Shown piece by piece: positions 49,116 through 58,489 of a DNA stretch of 64,000 nt. Made by a program: the position numbers and the translations under genes. Numbering within the stretch: position 1 is the first letter of the stretch; the number at the start of each line of letters is the position of its first letter. Origin of the DNA: Sphingopyxis bauzanensis (GTDB lineage Bacteria > Pseudomonadota > Alphaproteobacteria > Sphingomonadales > Sphingomonadaceae); contig NZ_NISK01000002.1 in NCBI RefSeq assembly GCF_002205675.1, positions 620,001 to 684,000 of the forward strand, in the 5' to 3' direction. Below the pieces are notes generated by a model that saw only the letters and a list, made by a program, of their open reading frames with translations, ran no database searches and had not been told where the DNA came from.

Positions 49116-51929
49116 ATGTCCGAGAAGAATCATCTCTATCTGGTCGATGGCTCCAGCTACATCTTCCGCGCCTATCACCGTCTGCCGCCGCTCACCAACC
49201 CGCACGGGGTGCCAGTCGGCGCGGTCTATGGCTACACGACGATGCTGTGGAAGCTCGCCAAGGATCTGCACGATGCCGACGGGCCGACCCATCTGGCGGT
49301 CATCCTCGACCACAGCAGCAAGTCGTTCCGCAACGACATCTACGATCAGTATAAGGCGAACCGCCCCGAGCCGCCCGAAGATCTGCGCCCGCAATTCCCA
49401 CTGATCCGCGACGCAACGCGCGCCTTTTCGCTACCGTGCATCGAGACCGAAGGGTTTGAGGCCGACGACCTGATCGCCAGCTATACCGAGGCCGCAGTCG
49501 CCGCGGGGTGGGATGTCACGATCGTGTCGTCGGACAAGGATCTGATGCAGCTGATCCGGGAGCCCGGGGACGGCCCGCACGTCGACATGCTCGACACGAT
49601 GAAAAATGTCCGGATGGGCATTGACGCGGTAAACGAGAAGTTCGGCGTCACCCCCGACCTCGTCGGCGACGTGCTCGCGCTGATGGGCGACAGCGTGGAC
49701 AATGTCCCCGGCGTGCGCGGGGTCGGGCCGAAAACCGCGACCAAGCTGATCGTCGAATATGGCGATCTGGAAAAGGCGCTCGCGGGCGCCGAGACGATGA
49801 AGGTGTCAAAGCTGCGCGACAATCTGATCGAACATGCCGACATGGCGCGATTGTCGCGGGTGCTGGTCGAACTGAAGCGCGACTGTCCGCTGCCCGATGC
49901 GCTCGACGACCTGAAGCTCGGCGCGATCCCGCCGCTTCCGCTCAAGACCTTCCTCGACGAACATGGCTTTCGATCGCTGTCGGCGAAGCTCGACCTTGGC
50001 GCGACGCCGGGTGGTCCGCCGACCTTGCCGCGTACCGGAGCCGTCGCCGCCGCCGCGCCGGAAGCCGGGGCATCGACCCCGGCGCTGCCACCGATGCCCG
50101 CGATCGACCGGTCGCTCTATGAAACAGTGACGACGCTTGACGCCCTAGACCGCTGGATCGCCGACGCTAAGGCCGCGCATTTCGTCGCGGTCGATACCGA
50201 AACCGCCAGCCTCGACAGCGTCACTGGACGGCTGGTCGGGGTCAGTCTCGCGACTGCCCCGGGCAAAGCCTGTTACATCCCGCTCGGCCATGGCGGCACC
50301 GACATGTTTGCCGAAAAGCCCGAGCAGATTGCCCTGGACGCGGCGCTCGACCGGCTACGCGGCCTGTTCGCCGACGATGCGGTGCTCAAGGTGGGGCATA
50401 ATCTGAAATATGACATCGGCGTGCTCGCGCAACATGGCATTACCATCGCGCCCTATGACGACACGCTGGTGATGAGCTTTGCGCTCGACGCGGGCAAGCA
50501 CCAACACGGTCTCGACGAACTCGTCAAGCTCCACCTTGACCACACCTGCCTAACCTTCAAGGACATGTGCGGGACGGGTAAGTCGCAGATCAGCTTTGCC
50601 GAGGTGCAACTCGACCGCGCGACCGAATATGCCGCTGAGGATGCCGATGTCGCGCTGCGGCTGTGGAAGCTGCTCAAGCTGCGCCTGCCGATCGAGGGCG
50701 GGACGCGCGTTTACGAGATGGTCGACCGCCCGCTCGCCGCCATCGTCGAAACGATGGAACGCGCGGGGATCATGGTCGACCGCGAGTATCTCGCCAAGCT
50801 GTCGGGCGAATTCGCGACCGAGATGCTACGGACCGAGGGTGAAATCCACGCTCTCGCGGGCCAGCCGTTCGCGATCGGCAGTCCCAAGCAACTCGGCGAG
50901 ATCCTGTTCGACAAACTCGGCCTCAAAGGGGGCCGCAAGGGCAAGTCGGGCGACTGGTCGACCGACCAGAACGAACTCGAACGGCTCGAACGCGACGGGG
51001 TGCCGATCGCGCGCAAGATTCTCGAATGGCGCCAGCTTGCGAAGCTGAAATCGACCTACACCGATGCGCTGCAACAACAGATTAATCCGGCAACGGGCCG
51101 CGTCCACACCAGCTACAGCCTCGTCGGAGCGCAGACCGGGCGGTTGTCGTCGACCGATCCGAACCTCCAGAACATTCCGATCCGCACCGAGACCGGCCGC
51201 CAGATCCGCGACGCCTTCATCGCCGCGCCCGGCCATGTCCTGATCGCCGCCGACTATAGCCAGATCGAGCTGCGGCTCGCGGCGCATATGGCCGATGTTC
51301 CCGAACTCAAGGAAGCGTTTGCGCAGGGACAGGACATCCACAGCGCGACCGCAATCGAGCTGTTTGGCGAAAGCAACCGCGACACGCGCGGCAAGGCGAA
51401 GACGGTCAACTTCTCGATCCTCTATGGCATCTCGCGCTGGGGACTGGCGGGGCGGCTCGAGATCACCCCCGACGAGGCGCAGGCGCTGATCGCGCGCTAT
51501 TTCGAGCGGTTCCCCGGCATTTCGGACTATATCACCGACACGCTCGAACACGCGCGCGCGACGGGCTATACCGAAACGCTGTTCGGCCGCAAAACCTGGT
51601 TCCCGCGCATCAAGGCGCCCAACCAGAACGAACGCGCGGGCAGCGAGCGCGCCGCGATCAACGCGCCGATCCAGGGGACCAGCGCCGACCTGATCAAACG
51701 CGCGATGGCGCGGATGCCCGCGGCGCTCGTCGATGCGGGCCTGTCCGACGTCAAGATGCTGCTGCAGGTGCATGATGAACTGGTGTTCGAAGCCCCCACC
51801 GACAAGGCCGAAGCCGCTGGCGCGGTTATTCGCGCCGTGATGATGGGCGCCGCCGAACCGGCGCTCACGCTGTCAGTCCCGCTCGAAGTTGAAATCGGCA
51901 TCGGCAAAAGCTGGGGCGAAGCGCATTGA
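49116..51929 (+). CDS. polA: DNA polymerase I
   Basis: 937 aa. The N-terminal 5'-3' exonuclease domain starts MSEKNHLYLVDGSSYIFRAY and has GFEADDLIASY and GDSVDNVPGVRGVGPKTA. The 3'-5' proofreading domain keeps the DEDDy residues (VAVDTETASLDS; VGHNLKYDIGVLAQ; YAAEDADVAL). The polymerase domain has ADYSQIELRLAAHM and QVHDELVFEAP. Replicates gaps and removes RNA primers in repair and lagging-strand synthesis. An Ala/Pro-rich linker lies at about 310-335. Start MSEKNH at 49116 rather than the longer frame from 48966. Confidence 0.97.
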   Translation: MSEKNHLYLVDGSSYIFRAYHRLPPLTNPHGVPVGAVYGYTTMLWKLAKDLHDADGPTHLAVILDHSSKSFRNDIYDQYKANRPEPPEDLRPQFPLIRDATRAFSLPCIETEGFEADDLIASYTEAAVAAGWDVTIVSSDKDLMQLIREPGDGPHVDMLDTMKNVRMGIDAVNEKFGVTPDLVGDVLALMGDSVDNVPGVRGVGPKTATKLIVEYGDLEKALAGAETMKVSKLRDNLIEHADMARLSRVLVELKRDCPLPDALDDLKLGAIPPLPLKTFLDEHGFRSLSAKLDLGATPGGPPTLPRTGAVAAAAPEAGASTPALPPMPAIDRSLYETVTTLDALDRWIADAKAAHFVAVDTETASLDSVTGRLVGVSLATAPGKACYIPLGHGGTDMFAEKPEQIALDAALDRLRGLFADDAVLKVGHNLKYDIGVLAQHGITIAPYDDTLVMSFALDAGKHQHGLDELVKLHLDHTCLTFKDMCGTGKSQISFAEVQLDRATEYAAEDADVALRLWKLLKLRLPIEGGTRVYEMVDRPLAAIVETMERAGIMVDREYLAKLSGEFATEMLRTEGEIHALAGQPFAIGSPKQLGEILFDKLGLKGGRKGKSGDWSTDQNELERLERDGVPIARKILEWRQLAKLKSTYTDALQQQINPATGRVHTSYSLVGAQTGRLSSTDPNLQNIPIRTETGRQIRDAFIAAPGHVLIAADYSQIELRLAAHMADVPELKEAFAQGQDIHSATAIELFGESNRDTRGKAKTVNFSILYGISRWGLAGRLEITPDEAQALIARYFERFPGISDYITDTLEHARATGYTETLFGRKTWFPRIKAPNQNERAGSERAAINAPIQGTSADLIKRAMARMPAALVDAGLSDVKMLLQVHDELVFEAPTDKAEAAGAVIRAVMMGAAEPALTLSVPLEVEIGIGKSWGEAH

Positions 51930-52417
51930 TCGCGGCCCTGCTGTTCGTCGCGGCGCTCGCTGCCGACCCCATCGCGGCGCCCGCGCGGAACGCCATAGCG
52001 GCAGTAGCGCCGATCGCCGACAGCGACCTGCGTGAATATATCGCGATTGCGGGACGCAAGGTCGCCGGGCGCCCGGTGAACGGCCCGATCGCGAGCGCCG
52101 ACAAGGTGCTCTTGATCGCGCGCGACGACAAAGGCTTCCCGATAATCGCTGTCAGCACCGGTTTCCCGGCGCGCCAGTCCCTGCCCGCGCCGCCGCAAGG
52201 CACCCTCGCGGTCGTCCGACTGCGCCCGCGTTACGAAACGCCCGTTCCCGGCCCCAGCGCCAGCGATCTCGCCTTTGTCGCCGCGAACCGCCTGCCACTG
52301 TTCGTGATCGGCGAATGGGCGCGCCCCGCCCCGATGTGGGAAGTGGCGTGGGTTGACGATGCGGTCCGGTTTCGCAGCATCGGCGAGGTCGGAGAGATTG
52401 GTCCCTGGCAGGACTGA
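51926..52417 (+). CDS. hypothetical exported protein
   Basis: 163 aa; a TTG start at 51926 overlaps the polA stop (TTGA). The first 20 residues (MIAALLFVAALAADPIAAPA) look like a cleavable signal peptide. The mature part has IADSDLREYIAIAGRKVAGR and the C-terminal SASDLAFVAANRLPLFVIGE with EVAWVDDAVRFRSIG. The ending recalls JAB/DUF4329-like segments of sphingomonad envelope proteins, but the match is too weak to name it. Probably periplasmic. Confidence 0.7.
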   Translation: MIAALLFVAALAADPIAAPARNAIAAVAPIADSDLREYIAIAGRKVAGRPVNGPIASADKVLLIARDDKGFPIIAVSTGFPARQSLPAPPQGTLAVVRLRPRYETPVPGPSASDLAFVAANRLPLFVIGEWARPAPMWEVAWVDDAVRFRSIGEVGEIGPWQD

Positions 52418-52536
52418 CCGACGCCCCGGCACGCCATGCCGACCGCGCCACCCTTTCACCCACGCGACTTTCGCTCTATGACGATCCGATGACATTCGGC
52501 TGGCGATTATGTGACAGCCAGCAACGAAGGATTTCC

Positions 52537-53211
52537 ATGAGCAAGTTTCAGCCCGTCGCGCAGGCGCCGGTCCGTATTCAGCAGAATATTCTCGCGCGCA
52601 GCGAACGCCGCCTCCTCAACTGGATCTGCCCGCGGCTGCCGCAATGGGTGACCCCTGACAAGCTGACCGTGCTCGGCTTTTTCGGGGCAGTGATAGTTGC
52701 GGCGGGTTATATGCTCAGCTGGCTCGACAGCGAATGGCTCGGGCTGTGCCTCGCGGGTTATGTGATCAACTGGTTCGGCGATTCGCTCGACGGCAGTCTG
52801 GCGCGTTGGCGCCAGATCGAACGGCCGAATTATGGCTATTTCGTCGATCATAGTGTCGATGCGCTCGCAACGCTGCTCATGGTCAGCGCGATCGGAATGA
52901 GCCCCTATATGCGCTTCGACGTCGCGCTGATGGCGGTGATCGGATATTTCCTGCTGTCGATCCACACTTTCATCGCCGCCAAGGTCGTCGGCGAGTTTCG
53001 CCTGTCTTATATGGCGGGCGGGCCGACCGAGCTGCGGTTGATGCTGATGGCGATGACGGTCGCGATGCCGATTATCGGCGGCGCCGACATCGGCGGCACC
53101 AATTTCTCGGTGTTCGACCTGTTCGCGCTGGTCGTTTCCAGCATCCTGGTGACGCTGTTCATTGTCCAGACGTCAGCGACCGCCCGGATGCTCCGCCGCC
53201 GCGGGGTTTAG
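52537..53211 (+). CDS. CDP-alcohol phosphatidyltransferase family protein
   Basis: 224 aa with about five TM helices. The catalytic CDP-OH-P motif is present: DSLDGSLARWRQIERPNYGY with the two final aspartates in FVDHSVDALA (pattern D-x2-DG-x2-AR-x8-G-x3-D-x3-D). N-terminus NWICPRLPQWVTPDKLTVLG is also typical. It exchanges CMP of a CDP-alcohol for another alcohol to make a phospholipid or inositol/archaetidyl-type lipid; acceptor unknown. AAGGA precedes the ATG. Stops two bases into the convergent pheA end. Confidence 0.88.
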   Translation: MSKFQPVAQAPVRIQQNILARSERRLLNWICPRLPQWVTPDKLTVLGFFGAVIVAAGYMLSWLDSEWLGLCLAGYVINWFGDSLDGSLARWRQIERPNYGYFVDHSVDALATLLMVSAIGMSPYMRFDVALMAVIGYFLLSIHTFIAAKVVGEFRLSYMAGGPTELRLMLMAMTVAMPIIGGADIGGTNFSVFDLFALVVSSILVTLFIVQTSATARMLRRRGV

Positions 53212-54101
53212 GGGCGCAAGCGCGCCTGCGCATAGGTACCAAGCAGCCGCAGTGACTTGGTCTGGAAGTCGAGTTCCTCGAGCGCGCGATCGATCCGTTC
53301 GTCCCCCGGTGCGCCGACGATATCGGCGTAGAATTGAGTCGCGGCAAAGCTGCCGTCCGTCTGATAGCTTTCCAGCTTGGTCATGTTGACGCCATTGGTC
53401 GCAAATCCGCCGAGCGCCTTGTAGAGCGCGGCAGGGATATTCTTCACCTCGAACATGAAGGTTGTCATAACCGGGCCGGTGATCGCCCCAAAATAGGCAA
53501 GCGGTTCGCGCGCCAGCACGACGAAGCGCGTCATATTGTGATCGGCATCCTCCATACCCGTGCCGTGCAGCGTCAGCCCGTAAAGCTCCGCCGCATGCGG
53601 CGGCGCCAGCGCGGCAAGTCCAACCTCGTCGCTGTCGGCGACCCACGCCGCAGCGCCCGCGGTGTCGCTGTGCGCGACCGGCGCGATGTTGTTCGCGCGC
53701 AGCCAGTGGCGGCATTGACCCAGCGCCTGTTCATGGCTCATTGCGCGCGTCACCGGGCCAAGATCGCGGCTCATCAAGCCATAGCGGATCGGCAGGAAAT
53801 GCTCGCCGACGATCGACAGCCCGGATTCGGGAAGCAGGAAGTGAATGTCGGCGACACGGCCGTGCAGGCTGTTTTCGATCGGAATGATCGCGCGGTCGAC
53901 GCGGCCGTCGCGCACGGCATCAATCGCATCCTGAAAGGCATAGCATGGCAGCGGCAGCGAATTGGGATCATATTCGCGCGCCGCCAGATCGCTGTTGGCT
54001 CCGGGCGCGCCCTGAAACGCGAGCCCGCGGGCGGGCTCGGCGAGTGCCGCCACCCGCATTTCATCGACCAGATGCTGCGCCGAAGCCGAATAACTGCCCA
54101 T
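53208..54101 (-). CDS. pheA: prephenate dehydratase
   Basis: 297 aa from the ATG at 54101 (MGSYSASAQHLV), preceded by GGGGAAGG; a TTG at 54116 would add five residues. The PDT domain has LAFQGAPGANSDLAAREYDP, IPIENSLHGRVADIHFLLPE and the catalytic DADHNMTRFVVLA. The C-terminal ACT domain carries AALYKALGGFATNGVNMTKL ESYQ, the phenylalanine-binding ESRP-like region. Converts prephenate to phenylpyruvate for phenylalanine; feedback-inhibited. An IS element now lies 75 bases upstream of the start. Confidence 0.95.
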   Translation of the reverse strand: MGSYSASAQHLVDEMRVAALAEPARGLAFQGAPGANSDLAAREYDPNSLPLPCYAFQDAIDAVRDGRVDRAIIPIENSLHGRVADIHFLLPESGLSIVGEHFLPIRYGLMSRDLGPVTRAMSHEQALGQCRHWLRANNIAPVAHSDTAGAAAWVADSDEVGLAALAPPHAAELYGLTLHGTGMEDADHNMTRFVVLAREPLAYFGAITGPVMTTFMFEVKNIPAALYKALGGFATNGVNMTKLESYQTDGSFAATQFYADIVGAPGDERIDRALEELDFQTKSLRLLGTYAQARLRP

Positions 54102-54166
54102 GACTGCCTTCCCCAATTCGAGCCGCGGCGCATAGCCGCATGACCGAAGCGACGCAACCGGTCGCG

Positions 54167-54175
54167 ATCGGCCAT
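54167..54175. repeat. 9-bp target-site duplication, left
   Basis: ATCGGCCAT directly abuts the IS at 54176; the identical 9-mer follows its other end at 55418-55426. Shows that the insertion happened by transposition and that neither flank has been rearranged since. Confidence 0.9.
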
Positions 54176-55417
54176 CAGGGGAATCGCTTCAGATTAACGG
54201 TTGTTGTTGAGTGACGAGTGTTTCGAGGTAATCGGGGTCGAGATTGGCTCGTTTTCTGCGGACTTTGAGGCTGTGTTTGTCGTTTGGATTTCGCACCAGG
54301 TTCATGGCGATGTGTTTGACGACCGCCATATTCTGGGGTCCTGATCCGGTTCGCAGTCTTGTGAGGTCGTCGTGGAAGACGACGTCGAGCACCCAGTGGA
54401 GCCGGTTTTCGATGCCCCAATGGGCGCGGACTGCGGCGGCGAAGGCTTGGGCATCGAGTTTGACAGAAGAGAGGTAATAGCGCCGTTCGGTGCTTTTGCG
54501 GCCCTCCCGTTCGACATGGTTTTCGACCATGGCGATCATCGCGAGATGGGGAAAATGGGGTTCATCAGGATAGCGACGGTCGGAAAACAGCCATTGTGTG
54601 TTGTGACAGACGCTGTGGCGGCGTTCTTCGATGCGGCCATGATCGGCGTCGGTTGTCGTGTGCGCCGACAGGGTCATATCGGTGGGCGGATCGGCAAAGA
54701 ACGCCACGACATCGGCAAACAGCGCCGGACGGTTGCCCTTCAGCGCGAGCAAATAATCTCCGCCGCGCGCCACGATGGTCTCGGCAATCGCGGCCTGTGT
54801 TCCGATCGCATCGATGGTGACGAGCGCACCGGTCAGTTCCAGCCGTTCGAGCAGCAACGGGATCGCGGTGATCTCGTTGGATTTTGCGTCTACCGCTTCT
54901 TGGCCCAGCACCAGCCGCTGGCGCGACGCCCAGGCTGAAACCATGTGCAGCGGCGCGCGGCCTTTGCTCCTCGCGTGACTACGCCGCGACGTCTTGCCGT
55001 CAATCGCGATGATATCGGGTGCCTCGTCGCGCAGCGCCTCGACCCAGGTCGCAAAGCAGGTTTTGAACAGCTCGGGATCAAGCCCGTTAATGACATCATT
55101 AAGGGTGTCGTGGGCTGGTATCCCGTGCGCAAACGGCAGAAAACGGCGCAGAAAATCGAGCCGGTGCTGTCCCCACAGCCTGATCTCGACAAAATCTTCC
55201 ATCCCCGAAAGCGTCGCGCACAGCACTAAAAGCAAGACCTCGCGAAGCGGATACAAAACCCGCCACTGCTCCCGGTGATCACGAAGCGCAGAAAAATGAT
55301 CGAGTATCGAACGCGACGATGGCAATCCAGACATCAATGGCTCCCAGCATATGGAGCATCGTCTGAATCATAACACTTCAATCAACACCAGTCCGTTCAT
55401 CTGAAGCGATTGCCCTG
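54176..55417 (-). mobile_element. ISAs1-family insertion sequence (intact)
   Basis: 1242 bp with 25-bp terminal inverted repeats (CAGGGgAATCGCTTCAGATt at the left, CAGGGcAATCGCTTCAGATg when the right end is reversed; continuing AACGG), only two mismatches. Flanked by the 9-bp direct repeat ATCGGCCAT. Carries one complete transposase gene on the minus strand. The near-identical ends, intact gene and intact duplication point to a recent, probably still active, insertion between pheA and the cytochrome c gene. Confidence 0.93.
54189..55337 (-). CDS. ISAs1-family transposase (DDE type)
   Basis: 382 aa. Matches the ISAs1 / H-repeat-associated layout: RSILDHFSALRDHREQWRVL YP, then DIIAIDGKTSRRSHARSKGR (first Asp), ALVTIDAIGTQAAIAETIVA (second Asp with DAIGTQ), GGDYLLALKGNRPALF, and the Glu region AVRAHWGIENRLHWVLDVVF HDD. 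All three catalytic residues present. Full length for the family. Start MMSGLPSSR or the second Met. Confidence 0.95.
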   Translation of the reverse strand: MMSGLPSSRSILDHFSALRDHREQWRVLYPLREVLLLVLCATLSGMEDFVEIRLWGQHRLDFLRRFLPFAHGIPAHDTLNDVINGLDPELFKTCFATWVEALRDEAPDIIAIDGKTSRRSHARSKGRAPLHMVSAWASRQRLVLGQEAVDAKSNEITAIPLLLERLELTGALVTIDAIGTQAAIAETIVARGGDYLLALKGNRPALFADVVAFFADPPTDMTLSAHTTTDADHGRIEERRHSVCHNTQWLFSDRRYPDEPHFPHLAMIAMVENHVEREGRKSTERRYYLSSVKLDAQAFAAAVRAHWGIENRLHWVLDVVFHDDLTRLRTGSGPQNMAVVKHIAMNLVRNPNDKHSLKVRRKRANLDPDYLETLVTQQQPLI

Positions 55418-55426
55418 ATCGGCCAT
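55418..55426. repeat. 9-bp target-site duplication, right
   Basis: ATCGGCCAT immediately after the right end of the ISAs1 element, identical to 54167-54175. Confidence 0.9.
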
Positions 55427-55523
55427 TTCATCCCCTTGCGCCGCCGTCGCCGCACCAGTAAGGGAGCCTCCAAATCAGATACGCGTCCGGCAAGCGGGCG
55501 CCAGCTAACGGGGCTGCTAGAGC

Positions 55524-56174
55524 ATGGACAATCGCAACAACACGATCGCTGGCTGGGTGCTTTTCGCCGGCATTTGCGCGCTGGGCCTGACCATCGGGTC
55601 GAGCATGTTGTTCGCCAGCCACAACCCGGAAAAGCCCGGTTTCCCGATCGAAGACGCCGAAGCTGGCGCCGGTACCGCAGCCGCAGTGCCGATCGCCAAC
55701 CTGCTCGCCGCCGCCGATCCGGTGAAGGGTGAAGCCGTGTTCGCCAAATGCGCCGCATGCCACACCATCGCTTCGGGCGGCGCCAATGGCATCGGCCCGA
55801 ATCTGTGGGGCGCGCTCGGTAAAGCGCACGGCCATGTCGCGGGCTTTGCCTATTCGGACGCGCTGAAGGGCGTTCCCGGTAACTGGACCTTCGAAGCTAT
55901 GGACGCCTGGCTGGCCAGCCCGCGTAAATATGCGCCTGGGACCAAAATGTCGTTCGCGGGGCTCAGCAGCGCCGAAGATCGCGCGAATCTGATCCTGTAT
56001 ATGAACACGCAGGGTTCGAACCTGCCGCTGCCCGCCCCCGAAGCCGCCGCGCCCGCCGAAGGCGATGCGCCGACCGAAGGCGAAGCGGCTGCTGTCCCCG
56101 CTGAAGGCACCGCCGCGGCTCCGGCTGCCGACGCGGCCGCCGCTGCTCCCGCTCCGGCCGAAGCCAAGAAATAA
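55524..56174 (+). CDS. membrane-anchored c-type cytochrome (CycM-like)
   Basis: 216 aa. An uncleaved N-terminal anchor (TIAGWVLFAGICALGLTIGS SML) tethers a class I cytochrome c domain: haem-binding CAACH in VFAKCAACHTIASGGANGIG, and the axial Met in YAPGTKMSFAGLSSAEDRAN. The C-terminal 45 residues are an Ala/Pro/Glu low-complexity tail. Such CycM/c552-type proteins carry electrons from the bc1 complex to cytochrome oxidase. The ISAs1 insertion sits about 100 bases upstream of the ATG, so its promoter may have changed. Overlaps the second cytochrome gene (TAATG). Confidence 0.92.
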   Translation: MDNRNNTIAGWVLFAGICALGLTIGSSMLFASHNPEKPGFPIEDAEAGAGTAAAVPIANLLAAADPVKGEAVFAKCAACHTIASGGANGIGPNLWGALGKAHGHVAGFAYSDALKGVPGNWTFEAMDAWLASPRKYAPGTKMSFAGLSSAEDRANLILYMNTQGSNLPLPAPEAAAPAEGDAPTEGEAAAVPAEGTAAAPAADAAAAAPAPAEAKK

Positions 56175-56605
56175 TGCGCATCGCGCCCGTCCTGCTGGCG
56201 GGCGCCTTTGCCCTCGCCAGCTGCGGCAAGAGCGACACCCCACCCACCGACGTCACCGCTGGCGACGCGGTCGCCGCACCTGCGGCTGTCGTTGCGCCGA
56301 CCGCGGCGATGGGCGAGCAGATATTCAAACGCTGCGTCGCTTGCCACACGGTCGATAAGAGCGGCCGCAACGGCATCGGCCCCAATTTGCACGGCATCGT
56401 CGGAGCAGCGGTCGCGGCGAAGCCCGATTTTTCCTACTCAGGCGCGATGAAGGCAAAGGGTGGCGTCTGGGACGCGGCAACGCTCGACACCTATCTCGAA
56501 GCCCCCATGAAGGCGCTGCCCGGAACGCGGATGGCGTTCGCGGGGGTCATCGACGCCGCAGACCGCAAGGCGTTGATCCTGTATCTGGAAGCGCAGTCGA
56601 AGTAA
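56174..56605 (+). CDS. c-type cytochrome, predicted lipoprotein
   Basis: 143 aa. Lipobox ALASC at residues 14-18 suggests lipid anchoring in the periplasm. One haem site, CVACH in IFKRCVACHTVDKSGRNGIG, with the sixth-ligand Met in LPGTRMAFAGVIDAADRKAL. Close in fold to the upstream membrane cytochrome and probably a tandem duplicate with a different anchor. Translationally coupled (TAATG). Confidence 0.92.
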   Translation: MRIAPVLLAGAFALASCGKSDTPPTDVTAGDAVAAPAAVVAPTAAMGEQIFKRCVACHTVDKSGRNGIGPNLHGIVGAAVAAKPDFSYSGAMKAKGGVWDAATLDTYLEAPMKALPGTRMAFAGVIDAADRKALILYLEAQSK

Positions 56606-56610
56606 TTAAT

Positions 56611-56742
56611 CCTCCCTGTGGCGAAGCCCTAGGGAGATGGCAGCGGAGAAGCCGCCGACGGAGGGGCTTTGGAACTACCGGTGCGGCCCCTCCACCACTC
56701 GCTTCGCGAGCGCCCCCTTTCCATCGCTGCGCGACAGGGAGG
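56611..56742. repeat. long intergenic inverted repeat
   Basis: Outer arms CCTCCCTGT / ACAGGGAGG enclose 114 bases with further pairing blocks (GGAGGGGC / GCCCCTCC, GCGAAGC / GCTTCGC). Lies between convergent cytochrome and LOG genes. Similar in size and G/C-rich palindromic style to copies A-C, but a different sequence family. Confidence 0.55.
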
Positions 56743-56754
56743 ATCAAAGCGGCA

Positions 56755-57630
56755 TCACCCCTCCACTTCGATATTCGCGTAAAAATCCTGAACGATCGCC
56801 CACGCCTCTTCAGCAGTCTCGACAAATTTGAACAGCCCCAGGTCGCGCGCGCTCACCACGCCCTCTTCAACCAGCGCGTCGAAATTCACCACACGTTCCC
56901 AGAACTCCTTGCCGAAGAGGACAATCGGGATCGGCTTGATCTTGCCGGTCTGAATCAGCGTCAGCAATTCGAACATTTCGTCGAACGTGCCGAACCCGCC
57001 CGGGAACACGCACACCGCGCGCGCGCGGAGCAGGAAGTGCATCTTGCGCAGCGCAAAATAGTGAAACTGGAAGCTGAGATCGGGGGTGACGAAGCGATTG
57101 GGCGCCTGTTCGTGCGGCAGCACGATGTTCAGTCCGACCGACTCCTTGCCGACGTCAGCCGCGCCGCGATTTGCCGCTTCCATGATCGACGGCCCGCCGC
57201 CCGAGCAGACGACAAAGTGGCGGCAGCCGTTTTCGTCGGGCGGCACCTGGCTCGCGAGCCGCGCCAGCTTGCGCGCCTCTTCATAATATTTCGCCTTGGC
57301 CTTCAGCCGCCGCGCGATGTTGCGCTGGACGTCATCGGTTGCTGCGGCTTCGAGCGCGTCGGCCTCAGCAGGCTCGGGAATCCGTGCCGAGCCATAGATG
57401 ACCAGCATCGATTCGATTTTCGCCTCGTCGAGCAGCAATTCGGGCTTGAGCAGTTCCAGCTGGAACCGCACCGGGCGCAAATCTTCGCGCAGCAGGAATT
57501 CATTATCCTGAAACGCCAGCTTGTACGCGGCGCTCGCGGTCTGCGGGGTGGTGGTCGCCTGCTTGGCGAACTGAGCGTCATCCTTGGCTTTGTGGAAACG
57601 CGAACGATGGGGTTGTTTATCTTCTGCCAT
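56755..57630 (-). CDS. LOG-family protein (Rossmann-fold nucleotide hydrolase)
   Basis: 291 aa. The lysine-decarboxylase-like LOG motif is PGGFGTFDEMFELLTLIQTG, preceded by VVCSGGGPSIMEAANRGAAD. N-terminal 80 residues are an extra helical domain. LOG enzymes release ribose-5-phosphate from nucleoside 5'-monophosphates, including cytokinin precursors; PpnN relatives respond to (p)ppGpp. Longer than plant-type LOG, so a housekeeping nucleotide hydrolase is more likely than hormone synthesis. Confidence 0.9.
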   Translation of the reverse strand: MAEDKQPHRSRFHKAKDDAQFAKQATTTPQTASAAYKLAFQDNEFLLREDLRPVRFQLELLKPELLLDEAKIESMLVIYGSARIPEPAEADALEAAATDDVQRNIARRLKAKAKYYEEARKLARLASQVPPDENGCRHFVVCSGGGPSIMEAANRGAADVGKESVGLNIVLPHEQAPNRFVTPDLSFQFHYFALRKMHFLLRARAVCVFPGGFGTFDEMFELLTLIQTGKIKPIPIVLFGKEFWERVVNFDALVEEGVVSARDLGLFKFVETAEEAWAIVQDFYANIEVEG

Positions 57631-57678
57631 TGAACAGCGGCTAGCCGCTCAGCGTGACTTTGCCAAGACGGGCGTATC

Positions 57679-58380
57679 TCAGCGGCAGTAGCCGTTGCCG
57701 CTCATGTCGAAATGGAAATGATTATAGTGCGCGGCGTTATAATCCGGCCCGAGCACGGTGCCAAAACGGCGGCAGCCCGATTTGTGCAGCGCGCGGAGGA
57801 AATCCTGCGATGCCTTGTCGCCCTTCCACCCGCCGTCGAGCATGATCCGCCGTCCGTCGGCCAGCACGAAGCCGGATACGTCGACCGCGTTTGAATAGGC
57901 ATGCTGCGAAAGGCGACCGGAGCGACCGCCATAGATGTTGCGGCAGCTATAGGTACCGAACGTCTCGATCTTGACGACTTCCTGCCCGAAGAATTTCCGC
58001 GCCGCGGGCTTCACCGCAAATTGCGCCCAGCCGGCAAAACTCTTCGCCAGCGGGCAGGTCATCGCGCCAAGATTGGTGGTCGGGGTGCCGATGTCGAGCA
58101 GCTTGACCGAGTCGATCGAACTGCAACCGCCACCATGATCCTGATTAGCCAGCGGGGTGAAACGTACCCCGGCCTGCTTCAGCTCGAACGCGCATTGCTG
58201 CGCTTCGGCGCTGGTAAAGGATGGCGTCGGCGCGACCTGCGGACGCTTCGGCGCGCTTGCCGTGGGGCGTTTCGGGTCGCCGCGCTTCATCACGTCGGGA
58301 CTGCCGAAGCAGGCCGAAAGCGCCAGCGCTGCGGTCGCGGCGATCAGGATCCGGGGTTGCAAGACGGTCGGGATCGGCAT
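57679..58380 (-). CDS. extensin-like C-terminal domain lipoprotein
   Basis: 233 aa. Lipoprotein signal ending LALSACF (Cys24), a Pro-rich linker (KRPTASAPKRPQVAPTPSF), then the extensin-like domain with CSSIDSVKLLDIG, MTCPLAKSFAGWAQFAVKPA, YSCRNIYGGRSGRLSQHAYS NAVDVSGF and a final AAHYNHFHFDMSGNGYC. The His/Asp set resembles LAS metallopeptidases, so a peptidoglycan role is plausible. Periplasmic or outer-membrane anchored. Confidence 0.9.
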   Translation of the reverse strand: MPIPTVLQPRILIAATAALALSACFGSPDVMKRGDPKRPTASAPKRPQVAPTPSFTSAEAQQCAFELKQAGVRFTPLANQDHGGGCSSIDSVKLLDIGTPTTNLGAMTCPLAKSFAGWAQFAVKPAARKFFGQEVVKIETFGTYSCRNIYGGRSGRLSQHAYSNAVDVSGFVLADGRRIMLDGGWKGDKASQDFLRALHKSGCRRFGTVLGPDYNAAHYNHFHFDMSGNGYCR

Positions 58381-58489
58381 GGCGTCAAAATACCGACAAG
58401 ATGGTTAACAAGCTCTTTAGTTTTGCTTCGGCTCACCGGAAATTTCGCGCAGCCCACGCATTTTGTTTGACAGTTGCGTCCCCGACCCT

